NCBI GenBank assembly: GCA_963798775.1
Contig: CAWCUK010000003.1
Location: 558,001-622,000 of the forward strand
Direction: 5' to 3'
From: CAWCUK01 sp963798775
GTDB lineage: Bacteria > Bacteroidota > Ignavibacteria > Ignavibacteriales > Ignavibacteriaceae
DNA length: 64,000 nucleotides
Position numbers and translations under genes: made by a program. Shown here one piece after another: positions 9,446 through 17,993 of the stretch (positions are counted from its first letter, which is position 1; every line of letters starts with the position of its first letter). Under the pieces are notes generated by a model. The model saw only the letters and a program-made list of their open reading frames with translations. It did no database searches and had not been told where the DNA came from.

Positions 9446-9781
9446 TTAATTTTCCTTGTATTTTGGTATATGAAATATTTTTGTGATTTTGCTGGTAATA
9501 ACCTTATTTCCAAATTCTAAATGTAAACCACACGCAGCAATTATATCTACCTTAATTGCGGATCCTCCCCAAGTACAGCCGTGTATAGTAGTTTTAGTTG
9601 AAGGTAAATTGTTTTTATCAAACCAGCCGCCGGAAACTAAAAATTCTCCGTTTTTCATTGCCCGGATTAAATAAATTGAATTATTGGTTTTTAGAAACAG
9701 AGTATCGCCGACATTTATTGATTTTTTATAAATAAAATTAAGATGTCGGCTATGCCTAAGTATGCCGCTTAAACTAATCAC
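9446..9781 (-). CDS. Conserved protein of unknown function coupled to the upstream kinase
   Basis: The frame is open back to an ATG at 9859 inside the kinase gene. The better start is the GTG at 9781, two bases after the kinase stop codon and about nine bases after AAGGGG, giving 111 residues. The C-terminal half, with GEFLVSGGWFD, IHGCTWGGSAIKVD and AACGLHLEFGNKV, is compact and looks like a real conserved domain; I recall similar unannotated proteins. The spacing indicates translational coupling to the kinase. It could be a kinase target or accessory protein, which is inference only. Confidence 0.6.
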   Translation of the reverse strand: MISLSGILRHSRHLNFIYKKSINVGDTLFLKTNNSIYLIRAMKNGEFLVSGGWFDKNNLPSTKTTIHGCTWGGSAIKVDIIAACGLHLEFGNKVITSKITKIFHIPKYKEN

Positions 9782-9783
9782 AA

Positions 9784-11931
9784 TTATTTCCCCTTCATCA
9801 GCGCAACATATTCCGGCTCTTGGCGTATGTTTACTAAATCCGGATCCCTTTTTATCCAATCGTAATGCTCAAATCCCGAAGCAACAATTGTTCTTAAAGT
9901 ATCAACTGCCAGCTGCTTTTCATTTATCCGGGAATAAACACAAGCGGCATTATAAAGCATTACATTATCGTGCGGACTTAATTCCAGTGCCATACTAGTT
10001 TCTTTTTTGGCTTCTTCAATATTTCCGGCTATTACCAAAAGCTGTCCGTGAAAAATTCTTGCTCGTCCGTCATCCGGATTTTGCTCAAGATATCTGGTAT
10101 AAAATTTCAAAGTAGTTTCAACTAATTGATCATGCTTATTTTTATCTCCCAATTTTTCATATATCATTCTTAAATCACTATAAACCGTATAGAAATCGGG
10201 ATTTAATTCTACAACTTTCTTGAAGGGTTCTATTGCCTTGTCATCTTGATCAGTGGTAAAATATATTCGTCCGAGAATCCAATAAGCGAAGAAATTATTT
10301 TGATCAAGTTCTAAAGCTTTATTAACGGCTGTTAATGCTTCATCAAAAGTCCCTTTATAATAATAAGAAAGTCCCAAAGCAGCGTAAGCTTCGGCTAAAG
10401 TAGAATCATACATAATTGCTTTTAAACTCAACTCCAGCGCTTTATCCAGCCACACGTCTTTCCGTTCAAAATACGCGTACCTAACCGCAAAAGCTTCTGC
10501 CATTCCTGCGTAAGCTTCAGCGTAACGGGAATCAAGATCGATTGCCTTTTCAAAAAACTGTATAGCGAATTGAATATTATTTTTTGATTGCCTATACATA
10601 TAATTTCTCGCCCTCAAGTTATAGTCAAACGCTTGAGCATTTAAAGTGGGGCGTTTAGTAAGTTCTACTTTTTCTACGGGAGTCAGTTTTACCATTAATG
10701 CGTCAACTATTTGTTTCGATACTGTTTCCTGGATATCAAAAATATCAGCCAGTTTGCCTTTAAATGTTTCCGCCCATAATTGTTCATCATTTTCAACATC
10801 AATAAGCTGCGCTGTAATTCTTAAATCATCATTAAATTTTCTTACGCTTCCTTCCATAATATATCTTGCGCCGAGTTCTCTCCCGATCATTTTTATATCT
10901 TTTTTCGCGCCTTTATACTGCATTGTTGTTGTTCTGGAGATAACTCTCATTTCTTTAAGCCTGGATAGATTAGCAATAATTTCTTCTGTTAAGCCGTCTC
11001 CGAAATACTCATTTTCTTTATCAGAACTAATGTTATTAAATGGAAGAACCGCGATTGCTTTTTTCTTTTGTCCTTGATCTAATTTATGAATTTGATCTTT
11101 GGCGTTTTCAATCGCTTTTATTACTTCATTTAAATTTTGAAATCTTTTTGAAGGATCTTTTATAAGCATTTTCTGAACAACAGAATCAATTTGAACGGGA
11201 ATTTTTCTATCCAGTATACTGGGCGCCGGCGGTTCTTCATTAACAATTAAATATAAAAGCGCGGCTTCATGTTCCGATTTAAATAAAGTTTCTCCGGTAA
11301 GCATTTCATAAAAAACAACTCCTAAGGACCAAATATCGGAGCGAATATCAGCCGGCATTCCCTGGGCTTGTTCGGGGGACATATAAGAAAGTGTTCCAAG
11401 TGAAGTGCCGGTTTTAGTTAACCCTGAATTTCCTTTTAATTTAGCTAAACCAAAATCCATTATTTTAAGCTGCCCGAGGTTTGTAAGCATTATATTTTCG
11501 GTTTTAATATCACGATGTATAATATTTTTATCGTGTGCTGCTTTTAAGCCTTTAGCTATTTGCAGCATCCATTCAATTGCTTTTAGGTAAGGAATTCCGG
11601 AACCTGAGCTAAGATTTGTTATATGGGATTTTAAAGTCTCTCCTTCAATATATTCCATTACAAGAAACATTGATCCATTTTGTTCATCAATTTCAAAAAT
11701 GTTTAAAATATTCGGATGATTAAGCGCTGCTGCTGCCTTGGCTTCTGTTAAAAATCTAAGTTTATTTTCTTCGGAAGATGAAAGATGAGCGGGAAGAAAT
11801 TTTAAAGCGACAAACCTATCCAATTTCAAATCATGCGCTTTGTACACAATTCCCATTCCGCCTTCTCCAATTTTATTGATTAGTTTATAATGGGAAATAT
11901 TTTGCTCAGCAGTATTATGAATCTCATCCAT
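9784..11931 (-). CDS. Ser/Thr protein kinase with TolB-like and TPR regions, no membrane helix
   Basis: The 715-residue protein has a Hanks-type kinase domain at about 14-275: GEGGMG, Lys44, HRDIKTENIM, DFGLAKL and SPEQAQG. The next segment, starting KAIAVLPFNNISS, matches the TolB-like fold seen in the neighbouring kinase and is followed by TPR repeats (about 440-700). Unlike the neighbour, no hydrophobic helix separates the kinase from the sensor part, so the whole protein should be cytosolic. The gene lies about 500 bases upstream of the other kinase in the same direction with a small gene between them. The pair suggests duplication followed by loss or gain of the membrane anchor. Confidence 0.9.
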   Translation of the reverse strand: MDEIHNTAEQNISHYKLINKIGEGGMGIVYKAHDLKLDRFVALKFLPAHLSSSEENKLRFLTEAKAAAALNHPNILNIFEIDEQNGSMFLVMEYIEGETLKSHITNLSSGSGIPYLKAIEWMLQIAKGLKAAHDKNIIHRDIKTENIMLTNLGQLKIMDFGLAKLKGNSGLTKTGTSLGTLSYMSPEQAQGMPADIRSDIWSLGVVFYEMLTGETLFKSEHEAALLYLIVNEEPPAPSILDRKIPVQIDSVVQKMLIKDPSKRFQNLNEVIKAIENAKDQIHKLDQGQKKKAIAVLPFNNISSDKENEYFGDGLTEEIIANLSRLKEMRVISRTTTMQYKGAKKDIKMIGRELGARYIMEGSVRKFNDDLRITAQLIDVENDEQLWAETFKGKLADIFDIQETVSKQIVDALMVKLTPVEKVELTKRPTLNAQAFDYNLRARNYMYRQSKNNIQFAIQFFEKAIDLDSRYAEAYAGMAEAFAVRYAYFERKDVWLDKALELSLKAIMYDSTLAEAYAALGLSYYYKGTFDEALTAVNKALELDQNNFFAYWILGRIYFTTDQDDKAIEPFKKVVELNPDFYTVYSDLRMIYEKLGDKNKHDQLVETTLKFYTRYLEQNPDDGRARIFHGQLLVIAGNIEEAKKETSMALELSPHDNVMLYNAACVYSRINEKQLAVDTLRTIVASGFEHYDWIKRDPDLVNIRQEPEYVALMKGK

Positions 11932-12379
11932 ATAGGGCCTCCTATAAATCGCTTTTAAATTTGAATAAAAAAACCTTCCATCTATTTTAGGATGTATCGA
12001 TTAAGTCTGTATAAACTATAGATTATATTGAAACAGAAGTAGTAAATGTCAAAAAAAAAGGAATTGCTGAAAAATTTTTGTAGAATTGAGGATTTAAAAT
12101 ATTCGTGAGTTTCTTATTTCAGTATTGAAAGAATAATACTAAAAAAGAAGTAATAATGAAACAGTCAAAATTACTAAGATATCTTTTTTTTATGTTGATT
12201 TTAGGAAATATTATAAACGGAGTAAATTATTATCTTTTTCTAAAAAATATAATCTTAAGAAAAATTTTTCTTCTTTATTAAGTGTAATAAATTTTATGTA
12301 TAGTTAAAAATTTTATTCCTTTCTATTTTCGTTTCCAGGTTCAGCAGAAAAATTATCTGATTATATAAAAAATTATTTT
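11932..12379. other. Gap with a possible 41-residue ORF
   Basis: The stretch is very AT-rich. A frame at 12156-12281 on the plus strand would encode a 41-residue hydrophobic peptide (MKQSKLLRYLFFMLILGN...). It has no strong ribosome binding site and ends abruptly, so it may be the start of a lost membrane protein. Nothing else is seen. Confidence 0.35.
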
Positions 12380-13342
12380 CTAAAATGAAAAGGAGAAACT
12401 TAATCCCCAAGGGTCCGGTTCTTTCTTTTGAAGATTAGTAACTCCGCCATTTTTTTCTGAAAATTTATCTCTATAAAATTTTCCTACTGTTGATCCTATC
12501 GCGTAATAAATAAAAGCGGCCGCTACCGCGTCTGAGAACCAGTGCATTTGTCCGCCGTGAAACGAAGTAACTCCGTAAATCATATAAGCGGCTAAACTAT
12601 AACCAGTAATTTTTAACCACGTTTTTTCGGGATAAAAAGAAGTAAGAGCCGAAACAACTGCAACAGCCGTAGAAGTATGCCCCGAAGGCCAGCCCCAGAA
12701 AATTCCTCCTCGTAAAAATCCAAAACGAAAAGTTCTACTTAATTCTTTCATCTCATCCGGCTTAGTCCAGTTTGGATGCGGCCGGCCGGTTGCGGCTTTT
12801 AGAAGTGAATTATATAAAAACGCAATTAAGCTAGATTGTAAAACCGCGAAAGAAGCTCCCACAGCTCTGTCATCCGGTTCAAGTTTTCCGTACGCGTAAA
12901 GACTTCCGCCGATAATAAAAGGAAGAAAAGTTCCAATTCTGATTACCGGTGAAGCAAGGTTTCCCAGCCGCGGATTTTCGTAAAAGAATTTTGAAACATG
13001 ATAATCTGTATTTGTTTCAATAATTATTGCGGTTGAAGCTACGGCACCTAACTGCAAATACAAATTTTTTCCTTTAAAACTCTTAATGATATTATTTCCA
13101 AAACCGCTGAATAAATATAGATCGGGAGGTGCCGGAGAAAAATTTGAGCCGGAAATTTTTTTAATAAATAATTCATCTTTTAATGTGAGATTATTTTTGA
13201 AAGCAAAAGATTGTTGGTGCGAATATTTCAGCTCAGAAAAATCGGTGTTTTTTATAATTTGAGCTTGAACTTTTATTGAAAATTCAATAAAGAGGATTGA
13301 AAATAAAATTAATGTAAAAAGCAGTTTTTGTTTAATAATCAT
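12380..13342 (-). CDS. Secreted/membrane PAP2-family phosphatase
   Basis: The 320-residue protein carries the three PAP2 motifs in order. KAATGRPHP is the KxxxxxxRP-like first motif. PSGHTS is the second, with the catalytic His. SFHGGQMHWFSD is the third, with a conserved His-Asp pair in the usual SRxxxxxHxxxD position. An N-terminal signal sequence (about 1-27, ending KVQAQ) and several later hydrophobic helices place it at the membrane. Family members dephosphorylate phosphatidic acid, undecaprenyl diphosphate or similar lipids. Which substrate applies is not visible. It is divergent from the 5'-nucleotidase, so the pair could share a phosphate-related role. Confidence 0.85.
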   Translation of the reverse strand: MIIKQKLLFTLILFSILFIEFSIKVQAQIIKNTDFSELKYSHQQSFAFKNNLTLKDELFIKKISGSNFSPAPPDLYLFSGFGNNIIKSFKGKNLYLQLGAVASTAIIIETNTDYHVSKFFYENPRLGNLASPVIRIGTFLPFIIGGSLYAYGKLEPDDRAVGASFAVLQSSLIAFLYNSLLKAATGRPHPNWTKPDEMKELSRTFRFGFLRGGIFWGWPSGHTSTAVAVVSALTSFYPEKTWLKITGYSLAAYMIYGVTSFHGGQMHWFSDAVAAAFIYYAIGSTVGKFYRDKFSEKNGGVTNLQKKEPDPWGLSFSFSF

Positions 13343-13562
13343 TATCCTATTTTTATTTTTTAATATTTACCGCAAAATAAAACTTTTTTCCCAATATTCA
13401 TTTTTCAATAGGTAATAATAAATATTACATAACAGTAAATTATTTTATTTGATGAATCAAATTTTTTAGAATTTTTTACAATTCTTTGACATTTAATTAA
13501 ATAAAGAAAATTAACTTCTATCCGGTAACTAAATTTTAACAATTTTTATAAGCGGGGAAGTT

Positions 13563-15863
13563 ATGAAAAAGTTTCTCTCAATTTCATTCTTTCTTTTTTT
13601 CATTATGTATTGTAACAATACTAATGCCCAAGATACACTTACTATTCTTCATCTCAATGATACACATTCAACACTTTCCGCGACAGGTCCGCGTACTGCC
13701 GATTTAAATGGAACTCAAGGCGGAATTGCAAGAGCCGCGACGATAATAGGTTTAAACAAAATGACTGAGCCAAATGTATTAACTTTGCACGCGGGTGACG
13801 CGTTTATAGGTGATTTATTTTTCAATGTTTATTTCGGTGCGGCTGAATTTCAACTTTTAAATGCTATCGGACTTGACGCTTTCACCTTAGGCAATCACGA
13901 ATTTGATTTAATGCCTTCCACTTTATACGGGGCAATGCAGGCTTCTTTTAAACCGGAAGATGGTTTCCCGTTTCTTTCAGCAAATTTAATTTTGCCGGAT
14001 CCTTCTGTTAAAGTTTTGGAAGAATATGTTCATCCTTTTACCGTTAAACAGGTTGGAAATATTAAAGTCGGTATTTTTGGTTTAACAACGCCGGAGGCCA
14101 ATTTACTTTCAAATCCTTCACCGGCAATTATTAATGATGATATAATAAACATTGCCGCTGCTATGGTCGATTCACTTAAAGCACATAATTGCGATGTAAT
14201 AATTTTACTTTCTCACTTAGGTTCCGGGTTAGATAAAACTGTAGCGGCATATATTCCGGGAATAAACATAATTGTAGGCGGGCATGATCATTACTTATTT
14301 AATGCACCTGTTGAAGTTGTAAATTCCGCCGGCAAAACTACTTATATAGTGCAGGCAAAATCTAATTATTTGGATATGGGGAAAATGCAATTATTAATTA
14401 ATAACAGCGAGGTTAGTGTTTTAAACTATCGGATTATACCGCTTGATAAAAATATTCCGGAAGAACCGACTGTACTGGCTGAAGTAAATAAATTGATTAC
14501 CGGAATAGAAAATATATACGGGCCGCTTTATACACAACAATTTGGTTATGCAAACGGTATAATTTCTGAAGATCCCTCAGATTTAATGAGTTTAGGGCAT
14601 CAGGATTCTCCCGCCGGAAATTTAGTTTCGGACGCTTTTAGATGGAAAACAAAGACAGATATAGCTATTCAGCCTAATGGAAATATGGCTCAGCCAATTT
14701 ATGAAGGACCTTTTGTAGGCGCGGATGTTTTTAGAATGAACGGTTATGGTTTTAATACTATAGATGGCTTAGGTTTCCAACTTGTAACTTTTAATTTAAC
14801 CGGCGAAGGTTTACTTGCCGGACTTGAATTCGGTTTATCCGATATTGAAAATAATCATGATTTTATGATACAAGGATCAGGAATAAACTACTTGTACAAC
14901 AGCGGCAATCCTCCTTATTCAAGACTTGTTGCCGTAACTATTAATGGAAAACCGATTAATCCTTCCGCTGAATATACCGTTACCGCGAACGAATCAATTC
15001 CTTCTATTTTAGATTTTTTAGGAATTGAGTACAGCAATTTAAATTTATTAAATGGTACCACTGAATTTGGTGCCTTGTCAGAATATATAATGCTGAAGGG
15101 TGGAAATCTATATCCAAAAATTACCGGAAGAATTGCTAATATAAATACCGCCGCGGGAAAGGAATTATTAAGCGCTGTGGGATGGCTAAATTCTCAGCCC
15201 GGTTCAATACTCTCTAATCCGGATATTTCCGGTAAATTATTGGTTACTGTAAACGTAAAAAAAACAAATACCGTTTCAGGAAATGTTCTTCTAATTATGC
15301 CGAAAAATAAATTATTATTTCAAAGCACAGCAATTGATTGGCTGACAATCGAAAATAATACTGCTCAAGTAAAAGGCAGCGGAAAAATAAACGGGAAAAG
15401 CGGTTATGGATTTTTAATTACAGCCGCAAATAATGGAAGCAAATTTAATTCAGATAAACTTCGAATAATTATTTTTGATAAAAAAAATAATGAGACATTG
15501 GTTTATGATAATTTTGAAGAACAAAAATTTAACGGCATAATCTTTACCCATCAAATTGAAATATCTAAAGAACTTGTTAATCTGGAGAATACTGTTCCAA
15601 TAAATTTTGAACTGAAACAAAATTATCCCAATCCTTTTAATCCGGTAACTAATTTTGAATTTACTCTACCTAACAGGCAAAAAGTTTCTTTGAAGATATT
15701 TGATATTTTGGGAAATGAAGTTGCCGTTATTGTAAATAATGAACTAACCTCCGGAATATATAAATATCAATGGAATGCCGCAGGAAATGCGAGCGGAGTT
15801 TATATTTATAGATTAGAAGCAGGCAGCTTTATCAGTACTAAAAAATTAATTTTGATGAAATAA
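13563..15863 (+). CDS. Secreted 5'-nucleotidase (UshA-type) with T9SS sorting tail
   Basis: The 766-residue precursor has a signal peptide (1-22, ending NTNAQ). Its metallophosphatase motifs are LTILHLNDTHS, HAGDAFIGD, LGNHEFD, LLSHLG and VGGHDHY. A C-terminal nucleotidase substrate domain follows (about 320-520). Residues about 675-766 (NYPNPFNPVT, LKIFDILGNEV, GVYIYRLEAG) form the type-A T9SS sorting module, so the enzyme is probably exported and displayed or released through the type IX system. It hydrolyses nucleotides outside the cell for phosphate and nucleoside uptake. The ribosome binding site is GGGGAAG. This tail is the best lineage marker in the window. Confidence 0.92.
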   Translation: MKKFLSISFFLFFIMYCNNTNAQDTLTILHLNDTHSTLSATGPRTADLNGTQGGIARAATIIGLNKMTEPNVLTLHAGDAFIGDLFFNVYFGAAEFQLLNAIGLDAFTLGNHEFDLMPSTLYGAMQASFKPEDGFPFLSANLILPDPSVKVLEEYVHPFTVKQVGNIKVGIFGLTTPEANLLSNPSPAIINDDIINIAAAMVDSLKAHNCDVIILLSHLGSGLDKTVAAYIPGINIIVGGHDHYLFNAPVEVVNSAGKTTYIVQAKSNYLDMGKMQLLINNSEVSVLNYRIIPLDKNIPEEPTVLAEVNKLITGIENIYGPLYTQQFGYANGIISEDPSDLMSLGHQDSPAGNLVSDAFRWKTKTDIAIQPNGNMAQPIYEGPFVGADVFRMNGYGFNTIDGLGFQLVTFNLTGEGLLAGLEFGLSDIENNHDFMIQGSGINYLYNSGNPPYSRLVAVTINGKPINPSAEYTVTANESIPSILDFLGIEYSNLNLLNGTTEFGALSEYIMLKGGNLYPKITGRIANINTAAGKELLSAVGWLNSQPGSILSNPDISGKLLVTVNVKKTNTVSGNVLLIMPKNKLLFQSTAIDWLTIENNTAQVKGSGKINGKSGYGFLITAANNGSKFNSDKLRIIIFDKKNNETLVYDNFEEQKFNGIIFTHQIEISKELVNLENTVPINFELKQNYPNPFNPVTNFEFTLPNRQKVSLKIFDILGNEVAVIVNNELTSGIYKYQWNAAGNASGVYIYRLEAGSFISTKKLILMK

Positions 15864-15902
15864 TTTTTCGAATATTAACGCGTAATTTTTATCAAGAATA
15901 AA

Positions 15903-16614
15903 ATGAAACTAAAGGATAAAATAGCAATTATTACCGGCGGCGGTAGAGGAATAGGAAAAGCAATAGCAATGGGTTTTGCTTCTGAAGGAGCCGATGTTGT
16001 TATTACGGCGCGAACTGAAGCGGAATTAGAATCTACCGCTTGCCTAATTAGAAAAAATAACGGCAAATATATATCCGTTGTGTGTGATGTTGTAAAAGAA
16101 GAGCAGGTAAAACATCTTTTTGAAACTGTACTAAATCAATTCTGGAAAATAAATATTCTTGTAAATAATGCCGGTATGGGTAGCATTCGCCCCGTGCAAT
16201 CAATATCGTTAGAATCATTTAATCGAATCCTCCAGGTAAATTTGATTGGCACTTTTTTATGTACCAAATATGTTTGGAATCATTTGAAAGATGCCGGCGG
16301 AGGATCAATTATAAATATTTCTTCATTGGGAGGCATAGTTGGTCCCTATGTTAAGCGCATATTGCGCCAGTAAATGGGGACAAGTTGGTTTTACAAAAGC
16401 TTGTGCAGAGGAAGGAAAAAAAAACGGTATAAGGGTAAATGCTATTGCACCCGGTAAGGTGGATACCCAGATGAGAGCTTTTATAAAAGAAGATAAATTG
16501 AAAATACTTAATGCAGAAGATCATGTGCCCGCTTGTATTTTTCTAGCTTCCGAAGATTCAAAATATTTAACCGGGCAAGTTTTGTCGATCGAATGGTTCG
16601 GAAAAGAAACGTGA
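15903..16614 (+). pseudogene. Short-chain dehydrogenase/reductase gene with a frameshift
   Basis: Two overlapping frames (15903-16373 and 16339-16614) together encode one ordinary SDR of about 236 residues. The first carries the cofactor motif TGGGRGIG, the NNAG motif and the catalytic Ser region INISSLGG. The second carries the active-site YCASK and the C-terminal APGKVDT. The break lies around GGTCCCTATG near 16341-16350. Neither half alone has both Ser and Tyr/Lys, so no active enzyme can be made without a shift. It is either a recent pseudogene or a sequence error. The likely original role was a 3-oxoacyl-ACP-reductase-like oxidoreductase; the substrate is unknown. Confidence 0.85.
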
Positions 16615-16657
16615 GGTTTAATTACTATTAAAAAATAGAAGGTTGTATCCCTTTATT

Positions 16658-16720
16658 CCGGAGGCATATTAATTATTTAAGATAAAAGTAAATTATTTTT
16701 AAGTGCCTCCGGTTTATTTA
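16658..16720 (+). terminator. Long-loop hairpin between the SDR and HEAT-repeat genes
   Basis: CCGGAGGCA (16658-16666) pairs perfectly with TGCCTCCGG (16704-16712), followed by TTTATTTA. The 37-base loop is long for a classical terminator, so the function is less certain than the pairing. Confidence 0.5.
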
Positions 16721-16826
16721 AAAGCGACTGCCGTTCGTCATCAATTATGTCCATTACTATAAGTTTATTGGAAAGAGAAATATGTTTTTACGATTTTCCT
16801 CCTGAGATAAATATTAGGAGGTTAAA

Positions 16827-17267
16827 ATGAAACGTATGACTTTTATTGTATTTATTTTTGTTATAATCACTGCATTTTGTTCAAGCTCATTTTCCCAGCC
16901 TGCGTCTTCCAATCAAGTTAAAATTTCTCCGGGATCTGCAAAATATTCCATAATTGAAGCTAATTATTTAGATGGTTTGAAATCGGAAAATAAGGGGTTA
17001 AAAGTAAGCTGCGCTTATTATTTAGGTGAAATAAAATCTAAGAAAGCAGTAGTTCCGCTTATGGCTATGCTGCGAAATGAAAATGATAAAGGAGCAAAAT
17101 TAATTGCCGCTTGGTCGCTGTTAAAAATTGGAGATTCACGGGGAGTTTATTTAGTTTCAAATATTTCCAATGATATTGATTGCACAGCAGTTTTAAGTAT
17201 GCTTGAACATTTATACATAAATTATACTGAATTTAATAAACATAGGGCAATTGCTGAAATTAAATAA
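16827..17267 (+). CDS. Secreted HEAT-repeat-like protein
   Basis: The 146-residue protein has a signal peptide (1-24, ending SSFSQP). Two or three HEAT-like helical repeats then follow, the clearest being LKVSCAYYLGEIKSKKAVVP and the following KLIAAWSLLKIGDSRGV. HEAT repeats are usually protein-binding scaffolds. A GGAGG motif sits directly upstream of the ATG. The next gene (membrane protein at 17324) lies 56 bases downstream in the same direction and may be co-transcribed. No enzymatic motif is visible. Confidence 0.7.
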   Translation: MKRMTFIVFIFVIITAFCSSSFSQPASSNQVKISPGSAKYSIIEANYLDGLKSENKGLKVSCAYYLGEIKSKKAVVPLMAMLRNENDKGAKLIAAWSLLKIGDSRGVYLVSNISNDIDCTAVLSMLEHLYINYTEFNKHRAIAEIK

Positions 17268-17323
17268 TTATAGTTATAAATTTAAAAATTAAAATTTCTT
17301 AAAAATTCTAAAGGGGAGGAATA

Positions 17324-17734
17324 ATGCTGTTAAGAAAATTTATGTTCTGGTTACCTATGATTTTTATTGCGGTATTTAATGGAGCAGTAAGAGAATTTAC
17401 TTATAAAACTTATACCGGGGATCTTGCTGCTCATCAAATTTCTACATTTGTTTTAATTGTCCTTTTCTCAGTTTATGTTTGGTTTATTTGGAAGAATCTA
17501 AAAATAACGACTTTTCAAAATGCGGTTAAAACCGGAATTTTTTGGGTTTTATTAACTGTTATTTTTGAATTTTCATTAGGTTATGCGGGCGGAAATTCTT
17601 TTCAGAAAATGCTTCAAGATTATAATTTTTTTGAAGGCAGATTGTGGGGCATTTTTCTGATTTGTTTTGCCTTGGTGCCGTTATTTATTTTTAAATTAAA
17701 AAATCAGGAAAGACCGAAAACGTTATCTAATTAA
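17324..17734 (+). CDS. Four-helix membrane protein of unknown function
   Basis: The 136-residue protein has hydrophobic helices at about 5-22, 37-56, 67-85 and 106-125. Charged segments lie between them, and a conserved-looking GAVREFTYK lies after helix 1. The ribosome binding site AAGGGGAGG is strong. Similar short membrane proteins occur in many Bacteroidota without an assigned role. It follows the HEAT-repeat gene closely. Confidence 0.6.
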   Translation: MLLRKFMFWLPMIFIAVFNGAVREFTYKTYTGDLAAHQISTFVLIVLFSVYVWFIWKNLKITTFQNAVKTGIFWVLLTVIFEFSLGYAGGNSFQKMLQDYNFFEGRLWGIFLICFALVPLFIFKLKNQERPKTLSN

Positions 17735-17770
17735 CAATTCCTTAAAACTTTGTTAATATTAGCTTAACTA

Positions 17771-17801
17771 TCCGTTTTTATTTTTGTTATGTAAAAACGG
17801 A
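17771..17801 (+). promoter_or_regulatory. Hairpin that may cover the ribosome binding site of a 32-residue peptide
   Basis: TCCGTTTTTA (17771-17780) pairs perfectly with TAAAAACGGA (17792-17801) over an 11-base loop. The 3' arm overlaps the CGGAG that would serve as ribosome binding site for the ATG at 17809. No T-run follows, so it looks less like a terminator and more like a translation-controlling structure. Confidence 0.45.
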
Positions 17802-17808
17802 GATTATT

Positions 17809-17907
17809 ATGAATGAAACAATCCATATTATTGCAGCCGCAATTATATTAGCTGCTGTAATGATGCGCGATTTTCTTAATCGCTCCAAAACATCTTCGGA
17901 AGAATAA
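17809..17907 (+). CDS. Small single-helix membrane peptide (32 residues)
   Basis: ATG at 17809 follows CGGAGATTATT. The product has one hydrophobic helix (IHIIAAAIILAAVMM) and a polar tail ending KTSSEE. It is too short for automated calling but has a start signal, sensible codons and a clean stop. The role is unknown; small membrane peptides of this type often modify a larger membrane protein. Confidence 0.5.
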   Translation: MNETIHIIAAAIILAAVMMRDFLNRSKTSSEE

Positions 17908-17993
17908 AGAAAAAGATTAATTAAGAACATCTAAAGAAATAAAAATTATTAGTAAATTTACCCGGAAATTTAACTGAAATAAAATAAAGAGTT

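Noticed and set aside
10646..11077. 143-residue plus-strand ORF inside the kinase gene
   Set aside because: It is antisense to the TolB-like and kinase region of a well-supported gene, with Ser/Ile-rich composition typical of a shadow frame.
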